Below, one piece after another: positions 1-7,185 of a stretch of DNA of 32,560 nucleotides. The position numbers and the translations under genes are program-made. The DNA comes from Thermogemmatispora onikobensis. Its GTDB lineage: Bacteria; Chloroflexota; Ktedonobacteria; Ktedonobacterales; Ktedonobacteraceae. The stretch's first letter is position 1; the number at the start of each line of letters is the position of its first letter. Below the pieces are notes generated by a model that ran no database searches, was not told where the DNA came from, and saw nothing but the letters and a program-made list of their open reading frames with translations. The stretch spans positions 1-32,560 of the forward strand of contig NZ_BDGT01000050.1 in NCBI RefSeq assembly GCF_001748285.1, given 5' to 3'.

Positions 1-173
1 GGTCTGTCCATGCTGCTCGCTCGTCCGGCGGTTTCTCCATAGGGAGCAGGTGGCAGGGCACGCAGGAAGTAACGCAGAGGATGGAAGGCAGGCGCCAGGA
101 CGAGAACTATGGCAACGCCAGCGCTGACTGCTAACCTGGAGAGAGCGGCAACCGTGGGCTGCGCCCTACCCAA
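1..173 (-). CDS. Possible N-terminal part of a membrane protein, cut by window edge
   Basis: A reading frame on the minus strand stays open from the window edge back to an in-frame TAA at about 189-191. The only usual start codon near its beginning is TTG at 173-171. The translation begins MGRAQPTVAALSRLAV, followed by a hydrophobic stretch (VSAGVAIVLVLAP) and a basic, proline-containing segment. This would fit the first membrane segment of a membrane protein diverging from pgsA. No clear ribosome binding site precedes the TTG, and only about 57 codons are visible, so the family cannot be named. The frame could also be chance. The AT-rich TTATAAT at 189-195 could serve promoters in both directions. 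Confidence 0.3.
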   Translation of the reverse strand, partial: MGRAQPTVAALSRLAVSAGVAIVLVLAPAFHPLRYFLRALPPAPYGETAGRASSMDR

Positions 174-189
174 GCGTCCGCACTTTGCT

Positions 190-195
190 TATAAT
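190..195 (+). promoter_or_regulatory. -10 element (TATAAT) upstream of pgsA
   Basis: A perfect TATAAT lies 35 bases before the pgsA start. No convincing -35 box is seen 17 bases upstream. A ribosome binding site (AAGGAGA, about 213-219) follows it. Confidence 0.5.
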
Positions 196-230
196 GTGAG
201 TACCCAACGCCGTAAGGAGACCGCTGGATT

Positions 231-854
231 ATGCAGCATATTCCCAATCTACTGAGCCTCAGCCGGATCGCCAGCACCCTGCTCATCTTCATGCTGGTAC
301 TGATCAACCAGCACTGGGCTTTTTTGGTGGCCACGGTTTTCTTCGTGCTGGCATCGATCACCGACCTGCTCGACGGTTACCTGGCGCGCCGCTATCACCT
401 GGTCTCATCGCTAGGCGTTTTCCTCGATCTGACGGCAGACAAGGTCTTTGTCTCCAGCATCCTGATCGCCCTGGTGCAAATCGGACTGGTACCAGCCTGG
501 ATCGTTGTGATCATCGTGGCCCGCGAATTCCTGGTCACAGGTCTGCGTTCAATGGCCGCGGCCCGGGGGACTGTGATCGCCGCAGGGCGCTGGGGAAAGC
601 AAAAAACTTTTATCACCTTGCTCGCCATCGGCGGTATCCTCCTGGCCCACGGACTTGGCGACCCCCAGCTGGCGCTCTTCCCCACTCCCATCCTGACGTC
701 CTCTCCCGCAGCCTGGAGCTTGAGTAGCTTGCTCCATCTGTTGGCAGATGTCGCGCTCTTGCTGGCCACCTTCTGGACCATCATGTCAGGAGTGGAGTAC
801 GTGCTGCGCGCCTTGCCACTCCTGCAGGGCAAAGAGGATCGCCTGCGCGCCTAG
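231..854 (+). CDS. pgsA: CDP-diacylglycerol--glycerol-3-phosphate 3-phosphatidyltransferase
   Basis: This 207-aa integral membrane enzyme transfers phosphatidyl from CDP-diacylglycerol to glycerol-3-phosphate, giving phosphatidylglycerophosphate, the committed step to phosphatidylglycerol. The full CDP-alcohol phosphotransferase signature is present: D45-x2-D48-G49-x2-A52-R53-x8-G62-x3-D66-x3-D70, with all metal-binding aspartates. The N-terminal IPNLLSLSRI is typical of PgsA rather than of phosphatidylserine or cardiolipin synthases, although PgsA paralogs of other specificity cannot be ruled out. About five hydrophobic segments follow, and the length is near the usual 180-200 aa. ATG 231 is preceded by AAGGAGA at good spacing and TATAAT at 190. 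It converges with plsY, another phospholipid gene. Confidence 0.93.
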   Translation: MQHIPNLLSLSRIASTLLIFMLVLINQHWAFLVATVFFVLASITDLLDGYLARRYHLVSSLGVFLDLTADKVFVSSILIALVQIGLVPAWIVVIIVAREFLVTGLRSMAAARGTVIAAGRWGKQKTFITLLAIGGILLAHGLGDPQLALFPTPILTSSPAAWSLSSLLHLLADVALLLATFWTIMSGVEYVLRALPLLQGKEDRLRA

Positions 855-959
855 GGCGGAACTTTCCTTTCGCCGCCACCCAGAACAGGGCCGGCGAGGC
901 CACGGCCAGAGGCTCAGCTCAGACGTCTGCCCACTCCTCGGCGCCGCTCGCCGACTCCT

Positions 960-980
960 CTCTCGCCAGCTCAGCGAGAG
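960..980. terminator. Hairpin between convergent pgsA and plsY
   Basis: Inverted repeat CTCTCGC (960-966) / GCGAGAG (974-980) with a 7-base loop. It overlaps the plsY stop codon and lies about 105 bases past pgsA, so it could act in both directions. No T-run follows, so intrinsic termination is only suggested. Confidence 0.3.
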
Positions 981-1672
981 GAAGCCGCGCCGCCGGGTGA
1001 CGCTACCACCTCCTTCTGCCCAAGTTTGCGCTCTTTTCCAGACAGAAGCCGCTCAATATTATCAGAATGGAAAAATATCACGAGCAGGGGAGCAACGATC
1101 ATAAAGATCATGGCCGGTACGGGAAGCCAGCCGAGGACACCAGAGACAATGCCACAGACCATGACGGTGACACAGCCTACCAATGAGCCGAGGGAGACAT
1201 AGCGGGAGAGGGCTATGGTGCTAATAGTGAAGACTGCCCCAATGCCAAAGATGAGGAAGGAGACAGGGGGAGCAACAAAGAGCAATGAGCCGGCCCCAGT
1301 GAGGACCCCTCTGCCTCCTTGAAAGCCAATAAAAACAGGGTGGCGATGGCCGATGAGGGCCGCTAAGCCTGCCAGCAGAGGACCCCAGCCCAGTACGTGA
1401 AAGAAAGGTACGTAGACAGCCAGGAGCATCGGCAAAATACCTTTGGAGAGATCGAGAATCATGACAATGATGGCCGGCCCCAGTCCGAGAACACGGTTGA
1501 CATTGGTCGCCCCCGTCTTGCGACTGCCATAGTTGCGAATATCAAAGTCACGTCCGCGCAGAATCTTGCCCATCCAGTAGCCTGGTGGCAGCGACCCCCA
1601 GAGGTAGCCGATGACGGCCACGAGCAAGAGTCTGAGCGCGATAAAGATGGGTTGATCAGCGGTAAGCGGCAT
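971..1672 (-). CDS. plsY: Glycerol-3-phosphate acyltransferase PlsY
   Basis: A 233-aa polytopic membrane protein that acylates glycerol-3-phosphate from acyl-phosphate, the first step of phospholipid synthesis in the PlsX/PlsY pathway. All three PlsY blocks are recognisable: GSLPPGYWMG followed by GSRKTGATN (residues 49-57), GHRHPVFIGFQGGRGVLT (108-125), and HSDNIERL near the C-terminus. Several positions differ from the usual GSGN-x-GATN, GGKG and HRENI (N to K, K to R, R to S). The frame is open for 15 more codons upstream, but I place the start at 1672 because AAGGAGG lies just before that ATG and MPLTAD matches a normal N-terminus. The 3' end converges with pgsA. A TATAAT lies upstream at 1752-1747. 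Confidence 0.9.
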   Translation of the reverse strand: MPLTADQPIFIALRLLLVAVIGYLWGSLPPGYWMGKILRGRDFDIRNYGSRKTGATNVNRVLGLGPAIIVMILDLSKGILPMLLAVYVPFFHVLGWGPLLAGLAALIGHRHPVFIGFQGGRGVLTGAGSLLFVAPPVSFLIFGIGAVFTISTIALSRYVSLGSLVGCVTVMVCGIVSGVLGWLPVPAMIFMIVAPLLVIFFHSDNIERLLSGKERKLGQKEVVASPGGAASSR

Positions 1673-1746
1673 AGGAGCCTCCTTCGTTGACTCTGTGAAG
1701 TCAGCGCTAGCTAGCACCGGTTGGCGGCGCGTGGTCGCGCGCCCTT

Positions 1747-1752
1747 ATTATA
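1747..1752 (-). promoter_or_regulatory. -10 element (TATAAT) for plsY
   Basis: TATAAT on the minus strand 75 bases before the plsY start. No good -35 match is visible. The rest of 1673-1880 holds nothing I can assign. Confidence 0.4.
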
Positions 1753-1880
1753 GGCCACAATGTCCGCCGGATTCCAGCCAGCCAGTTCCGATAGAAGCCC
1801 CTTCTGCTCTCTCCTGGCGCTCTTTGACGGTCTTGCCTTCATCCGGCAGCGGACAAAAAGCCGCAAGGCCACGGTTGCCC

Positions 1881-2753
1881 TCAGCTGGCAGCTGGCCGAT
1901 CTTGTGACCAGAGCAGACTATCAAGCAGACGAACACCTCCAATACGGACCGCGGCTACGAGCAGCGCTCTGTCTCCCAATCCAGCCAGCGTCGTTAGTGC
2001 TTCGGGATCGCACAGCGCGACATAATCTAGCGTCGCCAGAGGCTCAGCCTTAATGAGCTGCTCCATTGCCTGGATGACCGCCTCTGGCCGCCGCTCACCA
2101 GCAAGCAACAATCCCAAACCGGTCAATAAAGAGCTATAGATAACACGAGCAGCAAGACGCTCTTCAGCAGTTAACAAGGAGTAACTTTCGCTATATACCA
2201 GTCCATCGGCATCTCGCTGCTCAGGCAGGACCGAGATCTTCACGTCGACATTGAGGTCGCGTACAAGGCGACGCAGGAGGGCCACCGTATAGACCTCGTT
2301 GCGCAAGACATAGGCGATATCTGGACGGACAAGCAGCAGCAGTTTGCAGGTGGTCGTGGCGATGGCCTGCAAACGTTGCGGATAGAGCCGGGCTTCGAGA
2401 CATTCGGCCAGTGGCCCAGCAGGGGTGACATAGGTGGCAAAGTCTGGCGGATACATCGCCTCCCACTGCGGCGCGAAGACCACATCAACCCCCAGCCGCT
2501 CCAGCAGCTGCAGGTCATGGTCACTGACCCCTTGCTCGTGTGCACGGCGAGCCAGTTCTTCCGGCGAGGTGAACTGGAGAGGGTCGGCGAAGAGGCTGAC
2601 AACACAGATTTCACATTCTCGCCTGGCTGCCTCGATGAGAGCCAGGTGCCCCGGATGTAAATAGCCCTGCGTTGGCACCAGGGCTACGGCTCCCCCAGAC
2701 AGCCAGCCACGCGCCGTCTCAGTCATCTCCCACAGTTCATGAATCACGCGCAT
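1881..2753 (-). CDS. PanC-like protein (pantothenate synthetase fold, catalytic motifs eroded)
   Basis: This 290-aa protein aligns along its length with pantothenate synthetase, which joins pantoate and beta-alanine using ATP. The N-terminal nucleotide motif is kept (PTQGYLHPGHLALI, H33 and H36), as is FADPLQF with Q60. Later motifs are altered. The usual CG-x2-RPGHF-x-GV block reads CLEARLYPQRLQAIAT, the KD-x-x-Q block reads RNEVY (151-155), and the (L/A)SSRN block reads YSESY (187-191), so the usual lysine, aspartate, glutamine and arginine ligands are absent. It may be a paralog with another substrate or an inactive relative. The start is set at 2753, not the upstream in-frame ATG, because GGGAGA precedes it. 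A strong promoter lies at 2846-2818. I leave the symbol blank because function is doubtful. Confidence 0.75.
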   Translation of the reverse strand: MRVIHELWEMTETARGWLSGGAVALVPTQGYLHPGHLALIEAARRECEICVVSLFADPLQFTSPEELARRAHEQGVSDHDLQLLERLGVDVVFAPQWEAMYPPDFATYVTPAGPLAECLEARLYPQRLQAIATTTCKLLLLVRPDIAYVLRNEVYTVALLRRLVRDLNVDVKISVLPEQRDADGLVYSESYSLLTAEERLAARVIYSSLLTGLGLLLAGERRPEAVIQAMEQLIKAEPLATLDYVALCDPEALTTLAGLGDRALLVAAVRIGGVRLLDSLLWSQDRPAAS

Positions 2754-2817
2754 ACTTTCTCCCTGGGCTGCGCCCATTTGTATAAAAATGTATCTCTATT
2801 ATTCATTATGTGCGCGT

Positions 2818-2846
2818 ATTGTAGTTGCTCGGTGGTACGGCGTCAA
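2818..2846 (-). promoter_or_regulatory. Promoter of the PanC-like gene (TTGACG-N17-TACAAT)
   Basis: Read on the minus strand: TTGACG at 2846-2841, 17-base spacer, TACAAT at 2823-2818. Predicted transcription start near 2811, giving a leader of about 58 nt. Confidence 0.7.
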
Positions 2847-2855
2847 CTCACCTAC

Positions 2856-2876
2856 CATGCTATACTACTCAGCGAG
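2856..2876 (+). repeat. 21-bp direct repeat, copy 1, carrying an extended -10 (TGCTATACT)
   Basis: Identical to 3002-3022. Contains TGC-TATACT (2858-2866), an extended -10 reading toward the alpha/beta hydrolase gene, and overlaps the divergent regulatory region of the PanC-like gene. Confidence 0.75.
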
Positions 2877-3001
2877 CCAGCCCCCTCTCTCAGCTGCACG
2901 CGCCCGGTCCCATGCAACCTGACCCTGGCCATCGCTGTGACCTTTGGCGGTGCGCGGGCGGCTCTTGCTGGTGCTCGCTGAAGTAGCGCCACCTCGCCTC
3001 T

Positions 3002-3022
3002 CATGCTATACTACTCAGCGAG
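3002..3022 (+). repeat. 21-bp direct repeat, copy 2, probable promoter of the hydrolase gene
   Basis: Exact second copy, 146 bases downstream of copy 1, ending 18 bases before the hydrolase ATG. Its TGC-TATACT (3004-3012) would start transcription about 20 bases before the ATG, and the repeat end flows into the GAGGAGG ribosome binding site. Confidence 0.7.
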
Positions 3023-3040
3023 GAGGTCTGCGTCTCACCC

Positions 3041-4303
3041 ATGAAGAACGCTTTGCCCCGCCTGACATGGCTGTTGCGCCTGAGCGCCTTCGCCAGTCTG
3101 CTAGCGGGCCTGGGGGCCGGCCTGGCCGTCGTCTGGCACCGTCTCCTGACACCGCAGCTGCTAGAGAGTGCGCTGCCGGGTCAGGCGCGGCTCTATCGCT
3201 GGCGACACGGCTACATCTTCTACAAGCTGGTTGGTCCCGAGCAAGGGCCGCCGCTGGTGCTCTGGCATGCGCCCGGGCTGGCGGTCTCCGCTTATGAGCT
3301 GCGCGAGCTGGTGGCCCTGTTGGGGGAACAATACCGGGTCTATGCTCCTGACCTGCTGGGCTTCGGCCTCTCTGACCGACCCGCGCTCCCCTACAGCGGC
3401 ACACTCTATACCGAGTTGCTGAGCGATTTCCTGCGGGAAGTGGTCGGGCAGCCAGCGCTGCTGGTGGCCCAGGGTACAAGCTGTCAGTATGCCCTGGAAG
3501 TGGCCAGGCGCAGCCCCGAGCTCTGCCGTGGTCTGGTGCTGCTCTGGCCAGAGCAAGACGCCGAGTGCTGGCAGGAACGCTTGCCCTGGCTCAGACCGCT
3601 GCTGGCCTTTCTGGCTCGTCCTCCTCTGCTGGGGCTGCTCGTCTATTGCTTGCTCACGACGCGGCTCGCGTTGCGCTTGTTGTCGGCCCCAGGGCAGACG
3701 CATAGCAGCCTGGACTATCGCTATGCCGCGACTCACCAGTTCGGCGCAGAACACGCTGTACGAGCCTGGCTTACCGATCGCCTTCGCCTGGAGGCCAATG
3801 GGGTCCGGGTCTGGCCCCCCGCGAAGTCTTTACGCTGCCCTGTCCTGCTCGTGCAAGCTGATCCAGACGGGAGCAAGACAGAGGACTGGCCCAGGCTCCA
3901 GGAGCAGGTGGCAGCAGTTGAGCAGCTCTGGATCGAGGCCCGGCACTGCACGGTCGACCGGCAGACAGCCACTCTGATCAGCGCTCGCCTGAGCGCCTGG
4001 CCAGGACTCGCTCCCCAGGGAGAGGAGATCTCCAAGGTGGCCCCTGGCCCTGGCGAGGCTCACGAGGCGCCCCTGGCCCCCGAGAGTGAGCTGACACACC
4101 CCACAGCTGCCTCTGTGACGGCACAGCCTCCGCAGCAGTCGACAGTCGGGTCAGAGCCTGTTTTTGAAGCGTACTGCGTCAGATGCAGACAGAAGACCCC
4201 AATGCTCTCTATATCGGAAACGACGCTCAAAAATGGGCGTCCAGCGCTCCAGGGCATCTGCGCACGCTGCGGAGCACGCATGTATCGCATTGGCCGTCGC
4301 TGA
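3041..4303 (+). CDS. Membrane-anchored alpha/beta hydrolase with C-terminal DUF5679 zinc ribbon
   Basis: A 420-aa protein in three parts. Residues 8-32 form one hydrophobic segment (membrane anchor or uncleaved signal). Residues about 50-320 are an alpha/beta hydrolase domain: LVLWHAPG at the oxyanion-hole strand, APDLLGFGLSDRP, nucleophile elbow GTSCQ with Ser147, a probable acid in DPDG (Asp274 or 276), and His302 in EARHCTVD. The elbow lacks the second glycine of G-x-S-x-G. A proline- and acid-rich linker (about 325-375) leads to a DUF5679 module with C379-x2-C382 and C407-x2-C410 around TLKNGRPALQG, a four-cysteine zinc site. The substrate is unknown; the family includes esterases, haloperoxidases and lipases. 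The start is supported by GAGGAGG upstream and the promoter repeat at 3002. I see no operon partner. Confidence 0.85.
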   Translation: MKNALPRLTWLLRLSAFASLLAGLGAGLAVVWHRLLTPQLLESALPGQARLYRWRHGYIFYKLVGPEQGPPLVLWHAPGLAVSAYELRELVALLGEQYRVYAPDLLGFGLSDRPALPYSGTLYTELLSDFLREVVGQPALLVAQGTSCQYALEVARRSPELCRGLVLLWPEQDAECWQERLPWLRPLLAFLARPPLLGLLVYCLLTTRLALRLLSAPGQTHSSLDYRYAATHQFGAEHAVRAWLTDRLRLEANGVRVWPPAKSLRCPVLLVQADPDGSKTEDWPRLQEQVAAVEQLWIEARHCTVDRQTATLISARLSAWPGLAPQGEEISKVAPGPGEAHEAPLAPESELTHPTAASVTAQPPQQSTVGSEPVFEAYCVRCRQKTPMLSISETTLKNGRPALQGICARCGARMYRIGRR

Positions 4304-4586
4304 TGGGTCGGGTCGGCCCAGACCAGGAAACCGCCAGCCGCCCTGGCCGCTACCTGGAACGGAATCAGCCGTGTCCGTCGTTTTAATCATAAGAAGGGAG
4401 GTCACAGAAGCGAGGGAAGGAGCCAGACAGGAGCTGGAAGCTGGTCACGCAAGCCATGCCGGCCACATCATGGGTCCGCCTGGTGGCTGGCCCGGTGCAG
4501 CGTTGGCCTGAACGGAACGCACCAGGGCAAACGGGCCTGTGACCAGCCGACATAACTCCATAGCAAAAATGGCTACCTGATTTGAC

Positions 4587-4615
4587 TTGACGTCCGGTTT
4601 TTGAGACCGTATAAT
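4587..4615 (+). promoter_or_regulatory. Strong promoter (TTGACG-N17-TATAAT) with no protein gene downstream
   Basis: TTGACG at 4587-4592, a 17-base spacer and a perfect TATAAT at 4610-4615. Predicted start near 4622. There is no convincing coding frame before greA, 670 bases away, so it probably drives the structured RNA described next. Confidence 0.75.
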
Positions 4616-4621
4616 CTCTGT

Positions 4622-4808
4622 CATGTGTTGCGCACCTGGCGTAGCGCCTGCTGCGCGCTGAGCAGCTCTTGAGGGACCCTGACGGCATAACCACGTGGCA
4701 GCATTGCCCCAAACTCTGCACGGATGCATGCGCAGTGGATCATGATCGCCGAGCCGTGCCCGAATATAGTGCGAGCGCGGTCCAGCGATCACTTGCAACA
4801 GAAGCATG
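4622..4808 (+). ncRNA. Candidate structured small RNA, 6S-like in size and shape
   Basis: The predicted transcript from 4622 can close on itself: CATG plus TGTTGC (4622-4631) pairs with GCAACA (4795-4800) and CATG (4805-4808) across a 4-base bulge. Further inward, CTGG (4636-4639) pairs with CCAG (4782-4785) and GCGC (4644-4647) with GCGC (4775-4778). A wide asymmetric central region follows, with a small hairpin CTGCT/AGCAG (4648-4665) on its 5' strand. Then comes a terminal arm, ACGGC (4682-4686) with GCCGT (4753-4757) and CCAC (4691-4694) with GTGG (4735-4738). A 187-nt rod with a central bubble, starting at a strong promoter, fits 6S RNA, which binds housekeeping RNA polymerase. This is inferred from hand folding; no primary-sequence signature was recognised. 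Confidence 0.42.
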
Positions 4809-4834
4809 CCTGTTCTCTTCCCCGGTTTTCACAA

Positions 4835-4856
4835 CCCACCGGGCCTGCCTGGTGGG
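4835..4856 (+). terminator. Stable hairpin after the candidate RNA
   Basis: CCCACCGGG (4835-4843) pairs with CCTGGTGGG (4848-4856) across a 4-base loop, with one G-T pair. It lies 26 bases beyond the predicted RNA end. No T-run follows (AGGGGC), so it may be a terminator or a processing barrier. Confidence 0.4.
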
Positions 4857-5294
4857 AGGGGCTACGGATTCGCCTTCTGACATGTCCAGCCCCAGGCAGC
4901 CACCCATGCCGTGGCTTCTAGCGATGGCCAGGGCCAGCAAAGCAAACCAACAAGGGTAAGGACAGCAGGCAGCCGGTCTACCCCGGGCCTTCCACCTCGA
5001 GCGAGCGCGCTGGGTTGCCCCGAGCGCCTGGTCACAGAGAGGGGCAAGCCGTCAGGCCAGAGCACCATCTCATCATAGAGACCACAAGGCCGCCAGCCGC
5101 CTCCAGAGCAGGCGAAGGTGTCCGCCGAGCCGCAGCAGTCCCAGTCTGATCCTGGGGCCAGGCAGAGAAGTGTTCCAACGGACCGGACGATAACAAGCTA
5201 GAGCTAGCGATCGCGAAGATCTGGGAGAGGCAACCGCGAACGAATCACGCTTCGATCACGAGCCTTAAGACCAGAGAGGAGTAGGAGTCTAAAT
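4857..5294. other. Intergenic stretch before greA, nothing assignable
   Basis: No plausible coding frame or tRNA was found. GC-rich mixed sequence with a GCGATCGC palindrome near 5209. A greA promoter must lie here, but I could not pick one. The preceding stretch 4304-4586 is likewise empty. Confidence 0.5.
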
Positions 5295-5816
5295 ATGAGT
5301 ATTGGTGGACAGAGCGATGTAACACCCGAGCGCAAGGTCTACTTTCTGACCCCTGAAGGATATCGCAAGAAAAAAGAGCGCCTGGAATACCTGCGCACGG
5401 TCAAGCGCCAGGAGGTTGCTGACTTCATCCATGACGCGAAGGAAGCCGGCGACATCAGCGAAAGCGGCGCCTACGAGGAGGCCAAGCGCCAGCAGGCTGC
5501 GGTAGAAGGCGAGATTCTGGAGCTGGAGAAATTGCTGGCCTCTTCCGAGATCATGACCGCTGATATGCATAGCGATCTCGAAGGCCCTCCGGTCGTGCGT
5601 ATCGGTATGCAGGTAGAGGTGGAGACAGAGAGCGGCGCAACACGCACATTTAAAATCGTAGAGACCTACGAAGCCGATCCCAAGTCCGGTTTGATCTCCG
5701 ACCAGTCTCCGGTTGGTAAGGCTCTGCTCGGCCATAAGGCGGGCGACGTCGTGAGCGTTTCGACGCCGGGTGGCGTGACAACCTACAAGATTCTGTCGGT
5801 GCGCCCAATGCTCTAA
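5295..5816 (+). CDS. greA: Transcription elongation factor GreA
   Basis: A 173-aa cytoplasmic factor that enters the RNA polymerase secondary channel and stimulates cleavage of backtracked transcripts. The N-terminal coiled coil (about 19-90) contains the acidic tip EAGDISESGAYEEAK with D53 and E56, the residues that position the catalytic metal. The C-terminal FKBP-like domain shows the GreA signature V-x-IG-x-V-V, a DPKSGLISDQSPVGKALLGHKAGD block, and ends VRPML. The length is slightly above the usual 155-160 because of a 13-residue N-terminal extension (MSIGGQSDVTPER). ATG 5295 is preceded by GAGGAG at about 5276. It is a single gene with an inverted repeat downstream that probably terminates it before the convergent aminopeptidase. 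Confidence 0.96.
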   Translation: MSIGGQSDVTPERKVYFLTPEGYRKKKERLEYLRTVKRQEVADFIHDAKEAGDISESGAYEEAKRQQAAVEGEILELEKLLASSEIMTADMHSDLEGPPVVRIGMQVEVETESGATRTFKIVETYEADPKSGLISDQSPVGKALLGHKAGDVVSVSTPGGVTTYKILSVRPML

Positions 5817-5880
5817 GCAGGGGAGCGGGCGTCAGCAGCCTGGCCCAGGCTCACGTCCTTCTTGACCACACAGAAGAACA

Positions 5881-5947
5881 GCAGGGTGGCTCCGCCGCCT
5901 CGCGCCGTCAACTGGCACACGAGAGCAGGCGTCGATCGCCACCCTGC
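5881..5947 (+). terminator. Long-range hairpin downstream of greA
   Basis: GCAGGGTGGC (5881-5890) is a perfect 10-bp inverted repeat of GCCACCCTGC (5938-5947). CGCCT (5896-5900) and AGGCG (5927-5931) can pair inside it. The T-rich CCATTTTATT follows. It sits between greA and the convergent aminopeptidase gene. Confidence 0.5.
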
Positions 5948-6032
5948 CCATTTTATTGCTCCATCAGCTCTTTGCCGCAGCACCCGCAGAGCAGACCAGG
6001 AAGCCGGTCTGGCCGGCTAGCCCTTGCACCGC

Positions 6033-7160
6033 TTAGACCACAAACTGGCCATTCTTGTAGAAGAGTAGACCGTCGATCCGAATCTCACTCTCCTGGCGCA
6101 TATCACATACCAGGTCCCAGTGGATAGCCGACTGATTGCCGCCGCCCGCCTCGGGATAGGAGGCCCCCAGCGCCAGATGGATGGTCCCCCCAAACTTCTC
6201 ATCAAAGAGCGAATGCTTGGTAATGTGCTGAACACGGTAGTTATTGCCAATAGCGAATTCTCCCAGCCGGCGTGCCCCCTCATCGATGGCCAGCATGCGA
6301 TCCAGATATGGCTGACCCTGGGCCGCCTGGGCCTCAACCACGACGCCGTTTTCCAGGCGGAGGCGCACATCTTCGACCGACACTCCCTGCGCGCTGCAGG
6401 GAAAACGGAAGCGAATCCAACCGTTGGCCGAGGTCTCTAGCGGACTGGTGAAGATCTCCCCGCCGGGCAGATTGTAACGGCCATCGTCGCTGACAAAGCG
6501 TCGTCCCCTGTAGGAGAGCGTCAGCTCGACGTCCGGCCCACGCAGCTCCACGTTGGCTTCCTCACGTGCGCTGAGCCACTCCACCAGGCGCTCTTGCTGC
6601 TGGTGCAGCTCCGCCCAGCGGGCCACCGAGTCCTCATCATCCAGAAAGCAGGCACTGTAGAGGAAATCCTCGAAATCGCTCAGGGACATGCCCGTGTTCT
6701 GAGCATAGGCGGGCGTCGGGAACATGGTCGCTGTCCAACGCAGCGACTGCGGATCATGGCGCTGACCAGGTTGGGTGCGTTTCATCAGGATCTCACGCAT
6801 TTCTCTTTTAGCTTGCTGTACGAGCGCCAGACGAGCAGGATCAACGCCGCTCAGCTCCGCGGTGTTTTCCTCTGACTCGATATCGAGGAGGGCTTCATAC
6901 TCCTCCCAGATCAAACGCTGCAACGGCGACACAAAGGTCAGCTGCTCTTCGCTGGCCTCTTTGAGGATGATTTCAGAGAGACCTGGCAGCTGCAAGAGAG
7001 GGGCAACATGGGACCCGGCACGCACCGCTTCCCGCACAACTTCGCAGATGAGAGGCGCCGCCAAGGGAGTGGCGAGAATCGCCAGACGATCTCCCCGACG
7101 CAATTCCAGGGAATGGTGGACGAGAACGCGCGCCATGCGCTGCACACGCGGATCGGACAT
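6033..7160 (-). CDS. Aminopeptidase, peptidase family M29 (AmpS/AmpT type)
   Basis: A 375-aa cytoplasmic metallo-exopeptidase that removes N-terminal residues from peptides, using two metal ions. The M29 ligands are all in place: E235 in LPGGEIFTSP, E301 in RRLGEFAIG, H328 in GGTIHLALG, Y335 in ASYPEAGG, and H347 with D349 in IHWDLV. The length is normal for the family (370-410). The frame extends 27 codons further upstream, but the family N-terminus (DPRVQRMARVLV) starts at ATG 7160, preceded by AAGGAGG about 13 bases away and a nearer AAGG. It lies 25 bases after the MFS transporter gene on the same strand, so the two are probably cotranscribed; a transporter and a peptidase may jointly handle peptides, which is only an inference. 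Confidence 0.93.
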   Translation of the reverse strand: MSDPRVQRMARVLVHHSLELRRGDRLAILATPLAAPLICEVVREAVRAGSHVAPLLQLPGLSEIILKEASEEQLTFVSPLQRLIWEEYEALLDIESEENTAELSGVDPARLALVQQAKREMREILMKRTQPGQRHDPQSLRWTATMFPTPAYAQNTGMSLSDFEDFLYSACFLDDEDSVARWAELHQQQERLVEWLSAREEANVELRGPDVELTLSYRGRRFVSDDGRYNLPGGEIFTSPLETSANGWIRFRFPCSAQGVSVEDVRLRLENGVVVEAQAAQGQPYLDRMLAIDEGARRLGEFAIGNNYRVQHITKHSLFDEKFGGTIHLALGASYPEAGGGNQSAIHWDLVCDMRQESEIRIDGLLFYKNGQFVV

Positions 7161-7185
7161 AGCCTTGACTTTGCCTCCTTCAACA

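Noticed and set aside
1760-2053. Short plus-strand frames over the 3' end of the PanC-like gene
   Set aside because: They overlap a well-supported minus-strand gene and show no protein family features.
4840-4880. tmRNA-like or SRP-RNA-like start (GGGGCTACGGATTCG)
   Set aside because: Only a short chance resemblance; the tmRNA tag region and 3' acceptor arm, and the SRP domain IV loop, are absent.
4383-4959. Overlapping short frames on both strands in the greA upstream region
   Set aside because: No ribosome binding sites, no recognisable motif, and the region is better explained by the promoter plus a structured RNA.
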